Assembly: GCF_001612985.1 (NCBI RefSeq)
Contig: NZ_BDBM01000011.1
Span: 124,001-188,000 of the forward strand
DNA length: 64,000 nt
Source of the DNA: Nocardia gamkensis NBRC 108242
GTDB lineage: Bacteria; Actinomycetota; Actinomycetes; Mycobacteriales; Mycobacteriaceae
Direction of reading: 5' to 3'
Shown: piece by piece, positions 8,327-16,501 of the stretch
How positions within the stretch are numbered: position 1 is the first letter of the stretch
Layout of the letters: every line of letters begins with the position of its first letter
Notes under the pieces: generated by a model
The model's database searches: none
What the model was told of the DNA's origin: nothing
Seen by the model: only the letters and a program-made list of their open reading frames with translations
Translations under genes and position numbers: made by a program

Positions 8327-8944
8327 TTAGGGGTGCGGTCCGATCAGCGCGATCGCGGTCTCGACCGCCACCTCGACCATGCCGCCGATGTCGCCGCCGT
8401 CTTCCACGGTGGTGGCGATGAGTTCCCGGAAGCCGCCGAACAGGATGGTCGCCACCTGCCGGGACGGCGGCCGCAGTCCGGCGGCTGCGAATTCCGGTGT
8501 GTCGGTGAGTTTCTGGATCAGGGCGATGAACGTTTCGCCGACCTCGCGTTGCAGGTGACGGGCGTCCTCGCCGAGGGCGGGGACGACCCGGATCCAGCTG
8601 AGGGTGATGGAGGGATCGTCCTGTGCGGTGCGTATCCACGCCTCGATGGCGTGGCGCACCTGCGTGCGCCATGGCATGTGCGGGTCGACCGCGGCCTCGA
8701 TCTGCTGGATCGTCTCCTTGTTGCGCTCGGTCAGCAGGGTGATGAAACAGTCCTGTTTGCTGGTGAAGTGCTCGTAGAAGGTGCGGCGCGAGGTGCGGGC
8801 GTGGCGGACCACGTCGGCGACGGTGGAGTCCTGGTACCCGCGTTCGCGCACGGCGACGGCCATGGCGTCGAGCAGGCGGCGGCGAAACCCGGAATCCGAG
8901 CCGTTGTCGGCGGAGGTGCGGGGTACGGGCTCGGCGCGGGTCAC
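8327..8944 (-). CDS. TetR-family repressor of the P450/BVMO operon
   Basis: 205-residue TetR/AcrR regulator. The HTH covers about residues 17-65 (RRRLLDAMAVAVRERGYQDS, TVADVVRHARTSRRTFYEHF); the rest is a helical ligand-binding domain. Last gene of the leftward P450-hydrolase-SDR-BVMO unit, 83 bases after the BVMO stop. In mycobacteria EthR, also TetR, represses ethA, so repression of this operon through the paired GGTAC-N6-GTACC sites at 13638-13677 is a reasonable inference. Unlike ethR it is not divergent. The start is uncertain: GTG 8944 has no strong ribosome site but gives the expected N-terminal length. Confidence 0.88.
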   Translation of the reverse strand: MTRAEPVPRTSADNGSDSGFRRRLLDAMAVAVRERGYQDSTVADVVRHARTSRRTFYEHFTSKQDCFITLLTERNKETIQQIEAAVDPHMPWRTQVRHAIEAWIRTAQDDPSITLSWIRVVPALGEDARHLQREVGETFIALIQKLTDTPEFAAAGLRPPSRQVATILFGGFRELIATTVEDGGDIGGMVEVAVETAIALIGPHP

Positions 8945-9027
8945 GAGAATCAGGTTAGTTTCTCCGCTCGGGTCACCGCGCCCGGCCCGAGCCGCACGGC
9001 GGGCGGGTGTCGCGCACCGGCGCGCGG

Positions 9028-10536
9028 TCAGGCCGTCACCTGCCCGGAATCGTGCCCCTGCGTCACGGCATGGGCATCGTGGGCCGGTGCGTCCGCGCCG
9101 GTGAAGCGGATGGTGCCGTCGTCGATGCGGCCGTAGCGCAGGGTGAGCACATCGTGGCCGTAGCTCATCCCCAGCCGCCACGGGGCTCGGGAGCCCGCCT
9201 TGGGGAAGCGGTCGATGTCGCGCAGCACGTAGCCGGCCGGGAAGTCCAGCAGTGGCTCGGGGGCCACGGCGGGGTCCGGCCACGGGGTGGTCTGCCGATA
9301 GCCGCCCTCGTCCATGTGGCGCAGCAACCGGCAGACGAACTCGCTGACCAGATCGGCTTTCAGTGTCCAGGACGCGTTGGTGTAGCCGATGGTGAAGGCG
9401 AAGTTCGGCACTCCGCTGAGCATCATCCCCTTGTAGGCCATGGTCTGGTGCAGCGCGACCTTGTGTCCGTCCACCGCGAGCCGGATGCCGCCGAGTGCGA
9501 GCAGTCGCAGGCCGGTCGCGGTCACCACCACGTCGGCGTCGAGTTCGCGCCCGGAGGCCAGGCGCAGTCCGGTCGCGGTGAACGTGTCGATGCGATCGGT
9601 GACCACCGTGGCGCGGCCGTCGCGGATGGCGCGGAACAGATCCCCGTCCGGCACCAGGCACAGCCGCTGATCCCACGGCTGGTAGGACGGTTTGAAGTGG
9701 GTGTCGACGTCGTAACCGTCGGGCAGTTGCTTGATGGTCAGATCGCGGATGAACTTGCGCATCTGCCGCGGCCGCCGCCTGCTGAACTGGTAGATCAGCG
9801 TGCTGATCAGCACGTTCTTCCAGCGGACGACCGTGTATGCGCGCCGCGGGCCCAGCAGTCGCCGCAGCCGGTCGGCGACGGTGTCGCGGGCGGGGACGGG
9901 CAGGATGTAGGTCGGTGACCGTTGCAGCATCGTCACCTGTGCGGCGGTCCGGGCCAGGGCCGGGACCAGGGTCACGGCGGTGGCGCCGCTGCCGATGACG
10001 ACCACCCGCTTGCCCGCACAGTCCAGGTCCTCGGGCCAGTGCTGCGGATGCACCAGTCGGCCGCCGAAATCCTCGACGCCGGCGAACTGCGGTGTGTAGC
10101 CCTCGTCGTAACGGTAGTAACCGCTGCATACGAGCAGGAAATCGCAGGTGATCACGCTTGTGGCGCCGTCGTGTTCGGCCAGCACGGTCCAGCGGGACTC
10201 GGCGCTGGACCAGGACGCTTCGGTTACCCGATGCCCGTAGCGGATGAATCGGTCGATGCCGGCGTCGGTGGCGGCGTCGCGGATGTAGCGCAGGATGGCG
10301 GGACCGTCGGCGATGGCCTCGGCTTGCGTCCACGGGCGGAATCGGTATCCGAGGGTGTGCATGTCGGAGTCCGAGCGCACGCCGGGGTAGCGGAACAGAT
10401 CCCAGGTGCCGCCGAGGTCGTCGCGTGCCTCGAGGATCGCGTAGCTGCGGGCGGGGAACGCCGCCTGCAGGTGGTGGGCCGCGCCGATGCCGGACAGGCC
10501 CGCGCCGACGATCAGGACGTCGAGGTGTTCGCTCAT
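9028..10536 (-). CDS. EthA-like flavin-dependent Baeyer-Villiger monooxygenase
   Basis: 502-residue class B flavoprotein monooxygenase that inserts oxygen next to a ketone using NADPH, O2 and FAD. Motifs: FAD fold GAGLSGIGAA (about 11-20), GGTWDLFRYPGVRSDSDM, the BVMO fingerprint F-x-G-x3-H-x3-W-P (FGGRLVHPQHWP, about 147-158) and NADPH fold GSGATAVTL. It follows mycobacterial EthA closely along its length, including YNPWDQRLCLVP-like and TMAYKGMMLSGVPN blocks. ATG 10536 overlaps the SDR stop (ATGA). In the operon it would act on the ketone made by the SDR. EthA also activates thioamide prodrugs; whether this protein does so is untested. Confidence 0.92.
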   Translation of the reverse strand: MSEHLDVLIVGAGLSGIGAAHHLQAAFPARSYAILEARDDLGGTWDLFRYPGVRSDSDMHTLGYRFRPWTQAEAIADGPAILRYIRDAATDAGIDRFIRYGHRVTEASWSSAESRWTVLAEHDGATSVITCDFLLVCSGYYRYDEGYTPQFAGVEDFGGRLVHPQHWPEDLDCAGKRVVVIGSGATAVTLVPALARTAAQVTMLQRSPTYILPVPARDTVADRLRRLLGPRRAYTVVRWKNVLISTLIYQFSRRRPRQMRKFIRDLTIKQLPDGYDVDTHFKPSYQPWDQRLCLVPDGDLFRAIRDGRATVVTDRIDTFTATGLRLASGRELDADVVVTATGLRLLALGGIRLAVDGHKVALHQTMAYKGMMLSGVPNFAFTIGYTNASWTLKADLVSEFVCRLLRHMDEGGYRQTTPWPDPAVAPEPLLDFPAGYVLRDIDRFPKAGSRAPWRLGMSYGHDVLTLRYGRIDDGTIRFTGADAPAHDAHAVTQGHDSGQVTA

Positions 10537-11390
10537 GCCGGTGCTCCCGTGGTGTCGCGGGTGCGCAGGCGGCGCTCGAGCAACGCGACCGCACCGTAGT
10601 AGTGGGTGGGTGTCACCCGCGCCAAGAGGTCGAACAGATAGGCGTCGGGTCCGACGAGGATGCGGGACTTGCCGTGTTCGACGCCGCGGCGGATGATTTC
10701 GGCCGCTTTCTCCGGCGTGGTGAGGGTCAGCGCCTCGAATTCCGCCGCCATCTGCTCGTGCGTGCGGCCGCGGCCCTCGGGGTCCTTGCGGACCCGGGCG
10801 TTGCGCGCGATGTTGGTGCTGATGCCGCCGGGGTGGACGTTCACCGCGGACACGCCGGTGCCGCGCAGTTCCTGGCGCAGGGCGTCGGTGAACCCGCGCA
10901 CCGCGAATTTCGCCGCGCAGTAGGCGCTTTGGTTGGGCATGCCGAGCAGCCCGAACACGCTCGAGGTGTTGACGATGACGCCGTGATCCTGCTCGACGAG
11001 GATGGGCAGGAAGGCGCGCGTGCCGTTGACGACTCCGTCGAAGTTGATCCGCCGCAGCCATTCGTCGTCCTCGGGGACGGCGTCGAGCACCGAGGAGGAG
11101 ACCGCGACGCCGGCGTTGTTGAACACCGCGGCGAGCGGCGCGGTCAGCCAGTCGCGGACTTCGTCGGCGAAGGCGAGCTGGTCGGCGGCGTCGCGCACGT
11201 CCAGGACGCGGGTCAGTACCGGGCCGGTGAGCGCGGCGGCGGTTTCCTTCAGCCCGGCTCGGTCGATATCGGCGATCGCTACGGGAGAGCCTGTGGCCGA
11301 CAGCGATCGGGCGAGGCTGCGGCCGATGCCGGAGGCCGCGCCGGTGATCATCACCGGGCGGCCCGACAGTGGCCTACGGGTGCGGGGCAT
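10533..11390 (-). CDS. Short-chain dehydrogenase/reductase
   Basis: 285-residue classical SDR. Cofactor motif TGAASGIG at about 16-23, NNAG near 90, catalytic Ser in NTSSVFG and the Y-x3-K pair in SAYCAAKFAV near 152-156. An Asp ends beta-2 (IADIDRAG), usual for NAD(H) preference. It overlaps the upstream hydrolase by 17 bases and the BVMO by 4, so production is tightly coupled. Similar SDRs sit beside BVMOs of the MymA/EthA type in mycobacteria (sadH-like). Expected step: oxidation of a secondary alcohol to the ketone used by the BVMO. Confidence 0.9.
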   Translation of the reverse strand: MPRTRRPLSGRPVMITGAASGIGRSLARSLSATGSPVAIADIDRAGLKETAAALTGPVLTRVLDVRDAADQLAFADEVRDWLTAPLAAVFNNAGVAVSSSVLDAVPEDDEWLRRINFDGVVNGTRAFLPILVEQDHGVIVNTSSVFGLLGMPNQSAYCAAKFAVRGFTDALRQELRGTGVSAVNVHPGGISTNIARNARVRKDPEGRGRTHEQMAAEFEALTLTTPEKAAEIIRRGVEHGKSRILVGPDAYLFDLLARVTPTHYYGAVALLERRLRTRDTTGAPA

Positions 11391-12279
11391 CGATGCTCCT
11401 GGTTTCGGAGGTGCGGATGTGTTCGTGGATGAGGTCGGCGAGAGTCGGCCACATCGCGGCGGGCAGGTCGTGGCCCATGCCCGCCAGGGTGCGCAGGCGA
11501 GCGCCGGAGATGGCGCGAGCGGTGGCGGTGGCGCCGGTGGGTGCGACCATCAGGTCGCGGTCACCGTGCACGACCAGTGTCGGGGCGGTGACCGCGCGCA
11601 GTTCACCGGTCCGGTCGCCGGATTTCAGGATGCCCGCCAGTTGACGGCCGACGCCCGCGGCGGGGGCGGGATCCCGGTCCCAGGTCCTGGCCGCCGTCGC
11701 GCGCACCGCGGACTCGTCGAACGGGTATGCGGCCGAGCGGATGTGCCGGTACATGCGCACGGCCCGGTCGATGTGCTCGTCGCGGGTGCGGGCGGGCCTG
11801 CCGAGCATCAATCGCCAGGTCGACCACGCCGGGCGCCCGACGCGCGCGGCGCCGGTGGTGGACATGATCGAGGTCAAGGAACCGACCCGGGCGCGATGGC
11901 GGGCGGCGACGGTCTGGGCGATCATGCCGCCCATCGACATGCCGACCAGATGCGCTCGGGGCAGCTCGAGCGCGTCGAGCAGGCCCACGGTGTCGGCGGC
12001 CGGCTCGGCGAGCGTGTATTGATCGCGGTGCCAGCGCCGGGCCAGCAGATCGACCGGGCCCGGTGGCGGGAAGTCGCCGTGCGTGGAGTGGCCCGCGTCG
12101 CGATTGTCGAAGCGGATGACGTGGTAGCCGCGCGCCACCAGGAGCTCGCACAACCCGTCGGGCCAGTCGTGGAATTGCTGGCCGAGCCCGGCGACCAGCA
12201 CAAGCGGGATCCCGCCCGCGCCGTACTGCTCGTAGGCCAGGGTGACGCCGCCGCCGACGTCGGCGAGTCGCTCGCTCAT
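11374..12279 (-). CDS. Alpha/beta-hydrolase (esterase) of the BVMO operon
   Basis: 301-residue alpha/beta-hydrolase. Seen: oxyanion region LVLVAGLGQQFHDW (about 25-38), nucleophile elbow GMSMGG near 103-108, and late Asp/His regions HGDRDLMVAP and GMGHDLP. It lies between P450 and SDR with an ATGA overlap upstream and a 17-base overlap downstream. In context the natural role is hydrolysis of the ester or lactone produced by the Baeyer-Villiger enzyme, but the family is broad and the substrate is not readable. Confidence 0.88.
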   Translation of the reverse strand: MSERLADVGGGVTLAYEQYGAGGIPLVLVAGLGQQFHDWPDGLCELLVARGYHVIRFDNRDAGHSTHGDFPPPGPVDLLARRWHRDQYTLAEPAADTVGLLDALELPRAHLVGMSMGGMIAQTVAARHRARVGSLTSIMSTTGAARVGRPAWSTWRLMLGRPARTRDEHIDRAVRMYRHIRSAAYPFDESAVRATAARTWDRDPAPAAGVGRQLAGILKSGDRTGELRAVTAPTLVVHGDRDLMVAPTGATATARAISGARLRTLAGMGHDLPAAMWPTLADLIHEHIRTSETRSIDAPHP

Positions 12280-13619
12280 GCCGTTGCCCCGGCGGCGTGG
12301 TCGAGCGCCGGGACACCGGGGCTCGGGGTGCGGCGGTGCACCACGGCGCGGCCCTTCTTGGCCGGGGCGAGGGCGACGCCGCGGAAGTGCGGGCGTTCGT
12401 CGCGGGCGTCGGTCGGCTCCAGCGTGAAATCTCGCAGCAGGGTGCGCAGCACGACGTTCATCTCCATCATGGCGAACGCGGCGCCGATGCACCGGCGGCT
12501 GCCGCCGCCGAACGGGATCCAGCTGAATGTTCCGGGCCGCACGCCGAGGAAACGATCGGGGTCGAAGGCGCGGGCATTCGGGAACAGCTGCTCGTTGTCG
12601 TGCATCAGCCGGATGCTGACCAGGACCTTCTGTCCTTTCGGCAACGTCCACCGGCCCAGCGGCAACGTCTCGGCCCGGACCTGGCGAATGGTGGCGTCGA
12701 TGACCGGGCGCACGCGCTGTACCTCGAGCAGTGTCGCCTCGCGCAGTTGCGAGCCGCCGGCATCGGCTTCGGCGACCAAGCGGCGCAGGACCTCCGGGTG
12801 CCTGCGCAGCCGCTCGATCGTCCACGACAAGGTCGTCGCCGTCGTCTCGTGCCCAGCGGTGAGCAGGGTCAGCAATTCGTCGGCGATCTCACGGCGTGAC
12901 ATGGCGGAGCCGTCGTCGTAGCGCGCTTGCAGCATCATCGCCAGCACGTCGTCGCGGTCGTCGATTCCGTCGCGGAGCGCGCGGTCGATGAGTAGGCCGA
13001 CGATTTCGTCGTAGCGGCGGCGGTAGGCCGCGAACCGGGACCAGGGGCCGAATCTGCCCAGCGCCCCCTTGGGCACCGGTAACGCGGCAAGGGCGGATCC
13101 GATGAAAACGAGTTTGGGCAGCAACTGGCGTAGTTGCTCGAACTCGGCTCCCTCGGCGCCGAAGACCGCCCGCAGGATCACGTTCAGCGTGATCCGCATC
13201 ATCGAGTCCATCGTCGCGAATTCGCGGCCGACGGGCCACGACCGCATCTCGCGGACGGCTTCGGCTTCGATCAGCGAGTCGTACACGGCGAGTCGGCGGC
13301 CGTGGAAGGGCGGGGTCAGCAGTTTGCGCTGTTTGCGGTGTTCGGTGCCGGTCAGCGCGAACAACGATCCGGGCCCGAGGAATTCGCCGAGGTTGACGTC
13401 GACGTTGTCGACGACGTCGGTGCTCGCGGTGAACAGCGCTTTGATCTCGGCGGGGTCGGCGAGCACCACCGATCGCCCGAACCTGGGCATCTGAATGGTG
13501 AAGGCCGACCCGTAGCGCTCGTGCATGCGCCGCCATGTGCGGGTGCGTCCGGTCAGGATTTGCAGGCTCTGCACGATCGGTGGGGTAGTTGGTCCTTCTG
13601 GCAGTCGCACAGCGGGCAT
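12276..13619 (-). CDS. Cytochrome P450
   Basis: 447-residue bacterial P450, soluble, expected to hydroxylate with electrons from a ferredoxin and reductase. Motifs: I-helix AGHETTATT near 254-262, ExxR as EVQR near 307-310, and heme loop FGGGSRRCIG near 389-398 with the thiolate Cys. First gene of the leftward operon; ATG 13619 has a near-perfect AGGAGGT at 7 bases. No ferredoxin gene accompanies it, so the redox partner must come from elsewhere. It resembles mycobacterial CYP132/135/138-type enzymes by eye. The tandem operators at 13638-13677 sit directly upstream. Confidence 0.94.
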   Translation of the reverse strand: MPAVRLPEGPTTPPIVQSLQILTGRTRTWRRMHERYGSAFTIQMPRFGRSVVLADPAEIKALFTASTDVVDNVDVNLGEFLGPGSLFALTGTEHRKQRKLLTPPFHGRRLAVYDSLIEAEAVREMRSWPVGREFATMDSMMRITLNVILRAVFGAEGAEFEQLRQLLPKLVFIGSALAALPVPKGALGRFGPWSRFAAYRRRYDEIVGLLIDRALRDGIDDRDDVLAMMLQARYDDGSAMSRREIADELLTLLTAGHETTATTLSWTIERLRRHPEVLRRLVAEADAGGSQLREATLLEVQRVRPVIDATIRQVRAETLPLGRWTLPKGQKVLVSIRLMHDNEQLFPNARAFDPDRFLGVRPGTFSWIPFGGGSRRCIGAAFAMMEMNVVLRTLLRDFTLEPTDARDERPHFRGVALAPAKKGRAVVHRRTPSPGVPALDHAAGATA

Positions 13620-13636
13620 ACGCCCACCTCCTCGCG

Positions 13637-13677
13637 TGGTACTCCGATGTACCAGTCGTACGGTACGCTCGTGTACC
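13637..13677. promoter_or_regulatory. Two tandem GGTAC-N6-GTACC operators
   Basis: Two inverted repeats lie 18-58 bases upstream of the P450 start: TGGTAC (13637-13642) with GTACCA (13649-13654), and GGTAC (13662-13666) with GTACC (13673-13677). Both have a 6-base spacer and their starts are 24 bases apart, roughly two helical turns apart on the same face. This is a typical arrangement for a cooperatively binding TetR-family repressor, most likely the one encoded at the end of the operon. Confidence 0.65.
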
Positions 13678-13724
13678 AGGCTGTGACAAGGCTTACACCG
13701 AAACGATCGCAGCGAGCGGCCCGC

Positions 13725-14945
13725 TCACCCCACATCCCACAGTTCGGCGCTGTGCACCGCGAGCAGGGCACCGATGCGGCCGAGCGCCTCGGCGGCGGAC
13801 CTCCGGGCGAGTCGGCGCCCGTCGCGCAGGCGCAGCGCCACCTCACCCGCGGCGGCCTCCTCGGCGCCGATGATCGCCTGATACGGCACGAGGCGGTGAT
13901 CGCGGATGCGAGCCCCGAGACTGCCGCGATCCGGCGGCGAGACCACCACGCGCAACCCACGGTCACGGCAGCGGCGCTCGAAGCGCGCGGCCACCGCCAG
14001 CTGGTCCTGGCTCACCGGCAACACCACCAGCTGGGTCGGCGCCAGCCAGGCGGGAAACCGCCCGCCGTGACACTCGATCAGATGCGCCACGGCCCGCTCG
14101 ACGCTGCCGATGATGCTGCGGTGCACCATGACCGGCCGATGTGCCGCGCCGTCGGCGCCGGTGTAATGCAGATCGAACTGCTCGGGTTGATGGAAATCGA
14201 CCTGCACGGTCGACAGGGTGGACTCCCGTCCCGCGCTGTCGCGCACCTGGATGTCGATTTTCGGGCCGTAGAACGCTGCTTCGCCTTCCACCGCGTCGTA
14301 GCTCAGCCCGGAGTCCTCCAGGACACCGGTGAGCAACGCGATCGAACGTTCCCACATCCGCGGTGCCGCTACGTATTTCCCGCCGCGCCGGGGCAGCGAC
14401 AACCGGTAGCGGGCGGGACGGATGTCCAGCGCGGCGTAGGCGTTCCCGATCAGCGCCAGCGCCGCGGCGACCTCGGTGGCGGCTTGCTCGTGGGTGCAGA
14501 AGATATGCGCGTCGTTGAGCTGGATGCCGCGTACCCGGGTCAATCCGCCCAGCACGCCGGACAGTTCGGAGCGGTACATGCCACCGAGTTCGGCGATCCG
14601 CAACGGCAGTTCGCGATAGCTGTGGGCTCGGGAGCGGAACAGCAGCGCGTGGTGCGGGCACAGGCTCGGGCGCAGCACCACTTCTTCGCCGCCGAGGTCC
14701 ATCGGAGGGAACATGTCGTCGCGGTAATGCCGCCAGTGCCCGGAGATCTCGAAGAGTTCGCGTTTGCCGAGCACCGGCGAATACACGTGGCGGTAGCCCG
14801 CGCGGTGTTCGGCGGCGCGGATGTAGTTCTCCAAGGCTTGGCGCACGGCAGCGCCGTCCGGCAGCCAGAACGGCAGGCCCGCGCCGATCAGCGGGTCGGT
14901 GTCGAACAGATTCAGCGCGCGGCCGAGGGTGCGATGGTCGGGCAT
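13725..14945 (-). CDS. Short threonyl-tRNA synthetase paralogue
   Basis: 406-residue class II synthetase equivalent to the catalytic plus anticodon-binding domains of ThrRS; the usual N-terminal TGS and editing domains (about 240 residues) are absent. Zinc ligands are kept: Cys96 in RPSLCPHH, His in NDAHIFC and His in MVHRSIIGS. Motif 2 reads YRSELSGVLGGLTRVRG. It should charge tRNA-Thr but could not edit serine in cis. ATG 14945 follows GAGGAG by 6 bases. Such stand-alone copies are usually stress-induced or drug-insensitive second copies; no biosynthetic cluster for a ThrRS inhibitor is visible here. The leader suggests control by threonyl-tRNA charging. Confidence 0.9.
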   Translation of the reverse strand: MPDHRTLGRALNLFDTDPLIGAGLPFWLPDGAAVRQALENYIRAAEHRAGYRHVYSPVLGKRELFEISGHWRHYRDDMFPPMDLGGEEVVLRPSLCPHHALLFRSRAHSYRELPLRIAELGGMYRSELSGVLGGLTRVRGIQLNDAHIFCTHEQAATEVAAALALIGNAYAALDIRPARYRLSLPRRGGKYVAAPRMWERSIALLTGVLEDSGLSYDAVEGEAAFYGPKIDIQVRDSAGRESTLSTVQVDFHQPEQFDLHYTGADGAAHRPVMVHRSIIGSVERAVAHLIECHGGRFPAWLAPTQLVVLPVSQDQLAVAARFERRCRDRGLRVVVSPPDRGSLGARIRDHRLVPYQAIIGAEEAAAGEVALRLRDGRRLARRSAAEALGRIGALLAVHSAELWDVG

Positions 14946-14965
14946 GGTGGTCTCCTCGTCGACAG

Positions 14966-15013
14966 GGGGCGAGTGACCACGAGACGAAGCCCCAGGGCAC
15001 TCGCCCCGGGGCT
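14966..15013 (-). promoter_or_regulatory. Competing hairpins, candidate attenuator of ThrRS
   Basis: In the transcript, AGCCCC (15013-15008) can pair with GGGGCT (14993-14988). The segment in its loop, GGGGCGAGTG (15007-14998), is exactly complementary to CACTCGCCCC (14975-14966), which ends 8 bases before the GAGGAG ribosome site. The two stems compete (or form a pseudoknot), as expected of an attenuator. No U-tract follows, so control of translation initiation or Rho-type termination is likelier than a classical intrinsic terminator. Confidence 0.55.
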
Positions 15014-15027
15014 CGGACAAACGTGGA

Positions 15028-15078
15028 TCAGCGCGCCGGGACGGATTCCGGCGTCGTCGTCACAGCAGCGCGCTTCAC
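15028..15078 (-). CDS. Threonine-rich leader peptide upstream of ThrRS
   Basis: Sixteen-residue ORF, MKRAAVTTTPESVPAR, starting at GTG 15078 and ending at TGA 15028, with three consecutive ACG threonine codons. A -10-like TACCGT (15091-15086) ends 7 bases before the GTG, so it would be translated from a leaderless transcript start. It lies 82 bases upstream of the ThrRS ATG, with the competing hairpins in between. Stalling at the Thr codons when charged tRNA-Thr is scarce would alter the downstream fold, as in thr/leu/trp attenuation. The ORF is too short to prove coding; the match between amino acid and regulated enzyme is the main evidence. Confidence 0.5.
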   Translation of the reverse strand: MKRAAVTTTPESVPAR

Positions 15079-15214
15079 ACCGGTGACGGTAGCAGCGGCA
15101 GCCGTCGACGCGCACGGGAGTTTCTCGGCGGACGAAGATCGCGAAGTGCCCACCGGGCGTGACGGCTTTGCCGCATAATCGGGTTCGATTGGCACGCAAT
15201 GACATCGGGGGTCG

Positions 15215-16501
15215 ATGAGCACGCGCAGAGCGGTGCTGCAAGCGGGAGTGGTTGTCCCGCTGGCCGTTGCGTGCGCGCCGGACCTGCTGTTGGGCAGCTC
15301 CGACGCGGTTCGCGTAGGGGTGTCCTGGAGCGGACAGGAGCTGGCGGCCTTCCACACCGTGCTGGCCGGACTGGACCTCGGCTTCGCGGTCGAAGTGATC
15401 CCCCTCGGCGACAACACCGACACCGCGTTCACCGCGGGCGGCCGGTCCGCGCCGGACGTGGTGTTGCTTCCGCAGGCGGGACGGGTGCGTGAACTCGCCG
15501 AACGCCACGAACTGCGGCCTGTCGACGAGACGGTGTGGGCCGACGAACGCGGCACCCGCTACGCCCAGCCCTGGCAGCAGTTGCTGCGCTACGACGATCG
15601 GCTCTACGGTGTGCCGTTCAAGGCCGCGGACAAGTCGCTGGTGTGGTTCGACCGGCAGCAGTTCACCACCCACGGCCTGGGTGAACCGGCCGCCTGGATG
15701 CTCGGGGACTGGGTCGACCGGATGGAGGTGCTCGCCCAGACACCGATCCGCCTGCTCGCGTTGGCCGCCGCCGACGGATGGGTGCTGACCGACTTCTTCG
15801 AGAACGTGCTGCTCGCCGAATCCCCGCGCATCTACGACGAATTGGCCACCAAGCACAGCCGCGAGTGGGACAACCCGGCGGTGCGGGCCGCGTTCGGGCA
15901 TCTGGGGGTGTTGTGGGGGCAACGCCACGCCTTCCCCGGTGGCGTCGGCGTCGCACTGACCAGGCAATTCTCCGACGCCGTCCGGGATGTGTTCCAGCAC
16001 CGCCGCGCCGCGGCGGTCGTCGCCCCCGACTTCGCCGAACCCATCGTGCGCAGCGCGGTCCGCGCCTCCGGGCGCAAGGTCGAAGACGCCGTAGGGGTCG
16101 TGCCGTTCCCAGCGGTGACCGCCGCGTCGGCGCGGCCGAAGATCGTCGGCGGCGACGTGATCGTGGTGACGCAGCAGGCGAACCCGCGTGCGGGCGAGCT
16201 GGTCGAGAAACTGGCCGGGGACCGCGCCCCGCTGCCGTGGATACAGCGCTACGGCGGTTTCCTCGCGCCGAACCTGCGCACCGAGGCGGACTACTCGCCG
16301 CTGCTGGCACCCTCGGCGCGGGAACTCGCCGCCCGTAGCACCTTCGATCTGTCCGACCGGATCGGGCCGGTCGGCGGCCGGGAAGGGCTGTGGCGGGTGC
16401 TGACGGAATTCCTCATCGCGATCGGTGACGGTGCGCAGACGCGGGTCACCGACGCCACCGAACGCGCGATCGCCGCGCTGGACGACGTCGAGCGCCGATG
16501 A
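15215..16501 (+). CDS. ABC transporter substrate-binding lipoprotein (sugar type)
   Basis: 428-residue extracytoplasmic binding protein of the carbohydrate-uptake (family 1) type. N terminus MSTRRAVLQAGVVVPLAVAC gives a lipobox with Cys20, so the mature protein is lipid-anchored; the Arg pair may allow Tat export. The body shows family-like blocks (APDVVLLPQAGRVRELAERHELRP, YGVPFKAADKSLVWFDRQQF). It overlaps the double permease by ATGA. No ATPase gene is present, so the importer probably borrows a shared MsiK/UgpC-type ATPase. The sugar is unknown. Confidence 0.85.
   Translation: MSTRRAVLQAGVVVPLAVACAPDLLLGSSDAVRVGVSWSGQELAAFHTVLAGLDLGFAVEVIPLGDNTDTAFTAGGRSAPDVVLLPQAGRVRELAERHELRPVDETVWADERGTRYAQPWQQLLRYDDRLYGVPFKAADKSLVWFDRQQFTTHGLGEPAAWMLGDWVDRMEVLAQTPIRLLALAAADGWVLTDFFENVLLAESPRIYDELATKHSREWDNPAVRAAFGHLGVLWGQRHAFPGGVGVALTRQFSDAVRDVFQHRRAAAVVAPDFAEPIVRSAVRASGRKVEDAVGVVPFPAVTAASARPKIVGGDVIVVTQQANPRAGELVEKLAGDRAPLPWIQRYGGFLAPNLRTEADYSPLLAPSARELAARSTFDLSDRIGPVGGREGLWRVLTEFLIAIGDGAQTRVTDATERAIAALDDVERR

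Noticed and set aside
15018..15020. Upstream TTG start (15020) for the ThrRS
   Set aside because: It would read through the hairpin region with a non-homologous leader; ATG 14945 has an ideal GAGGAG and matches the family core start.
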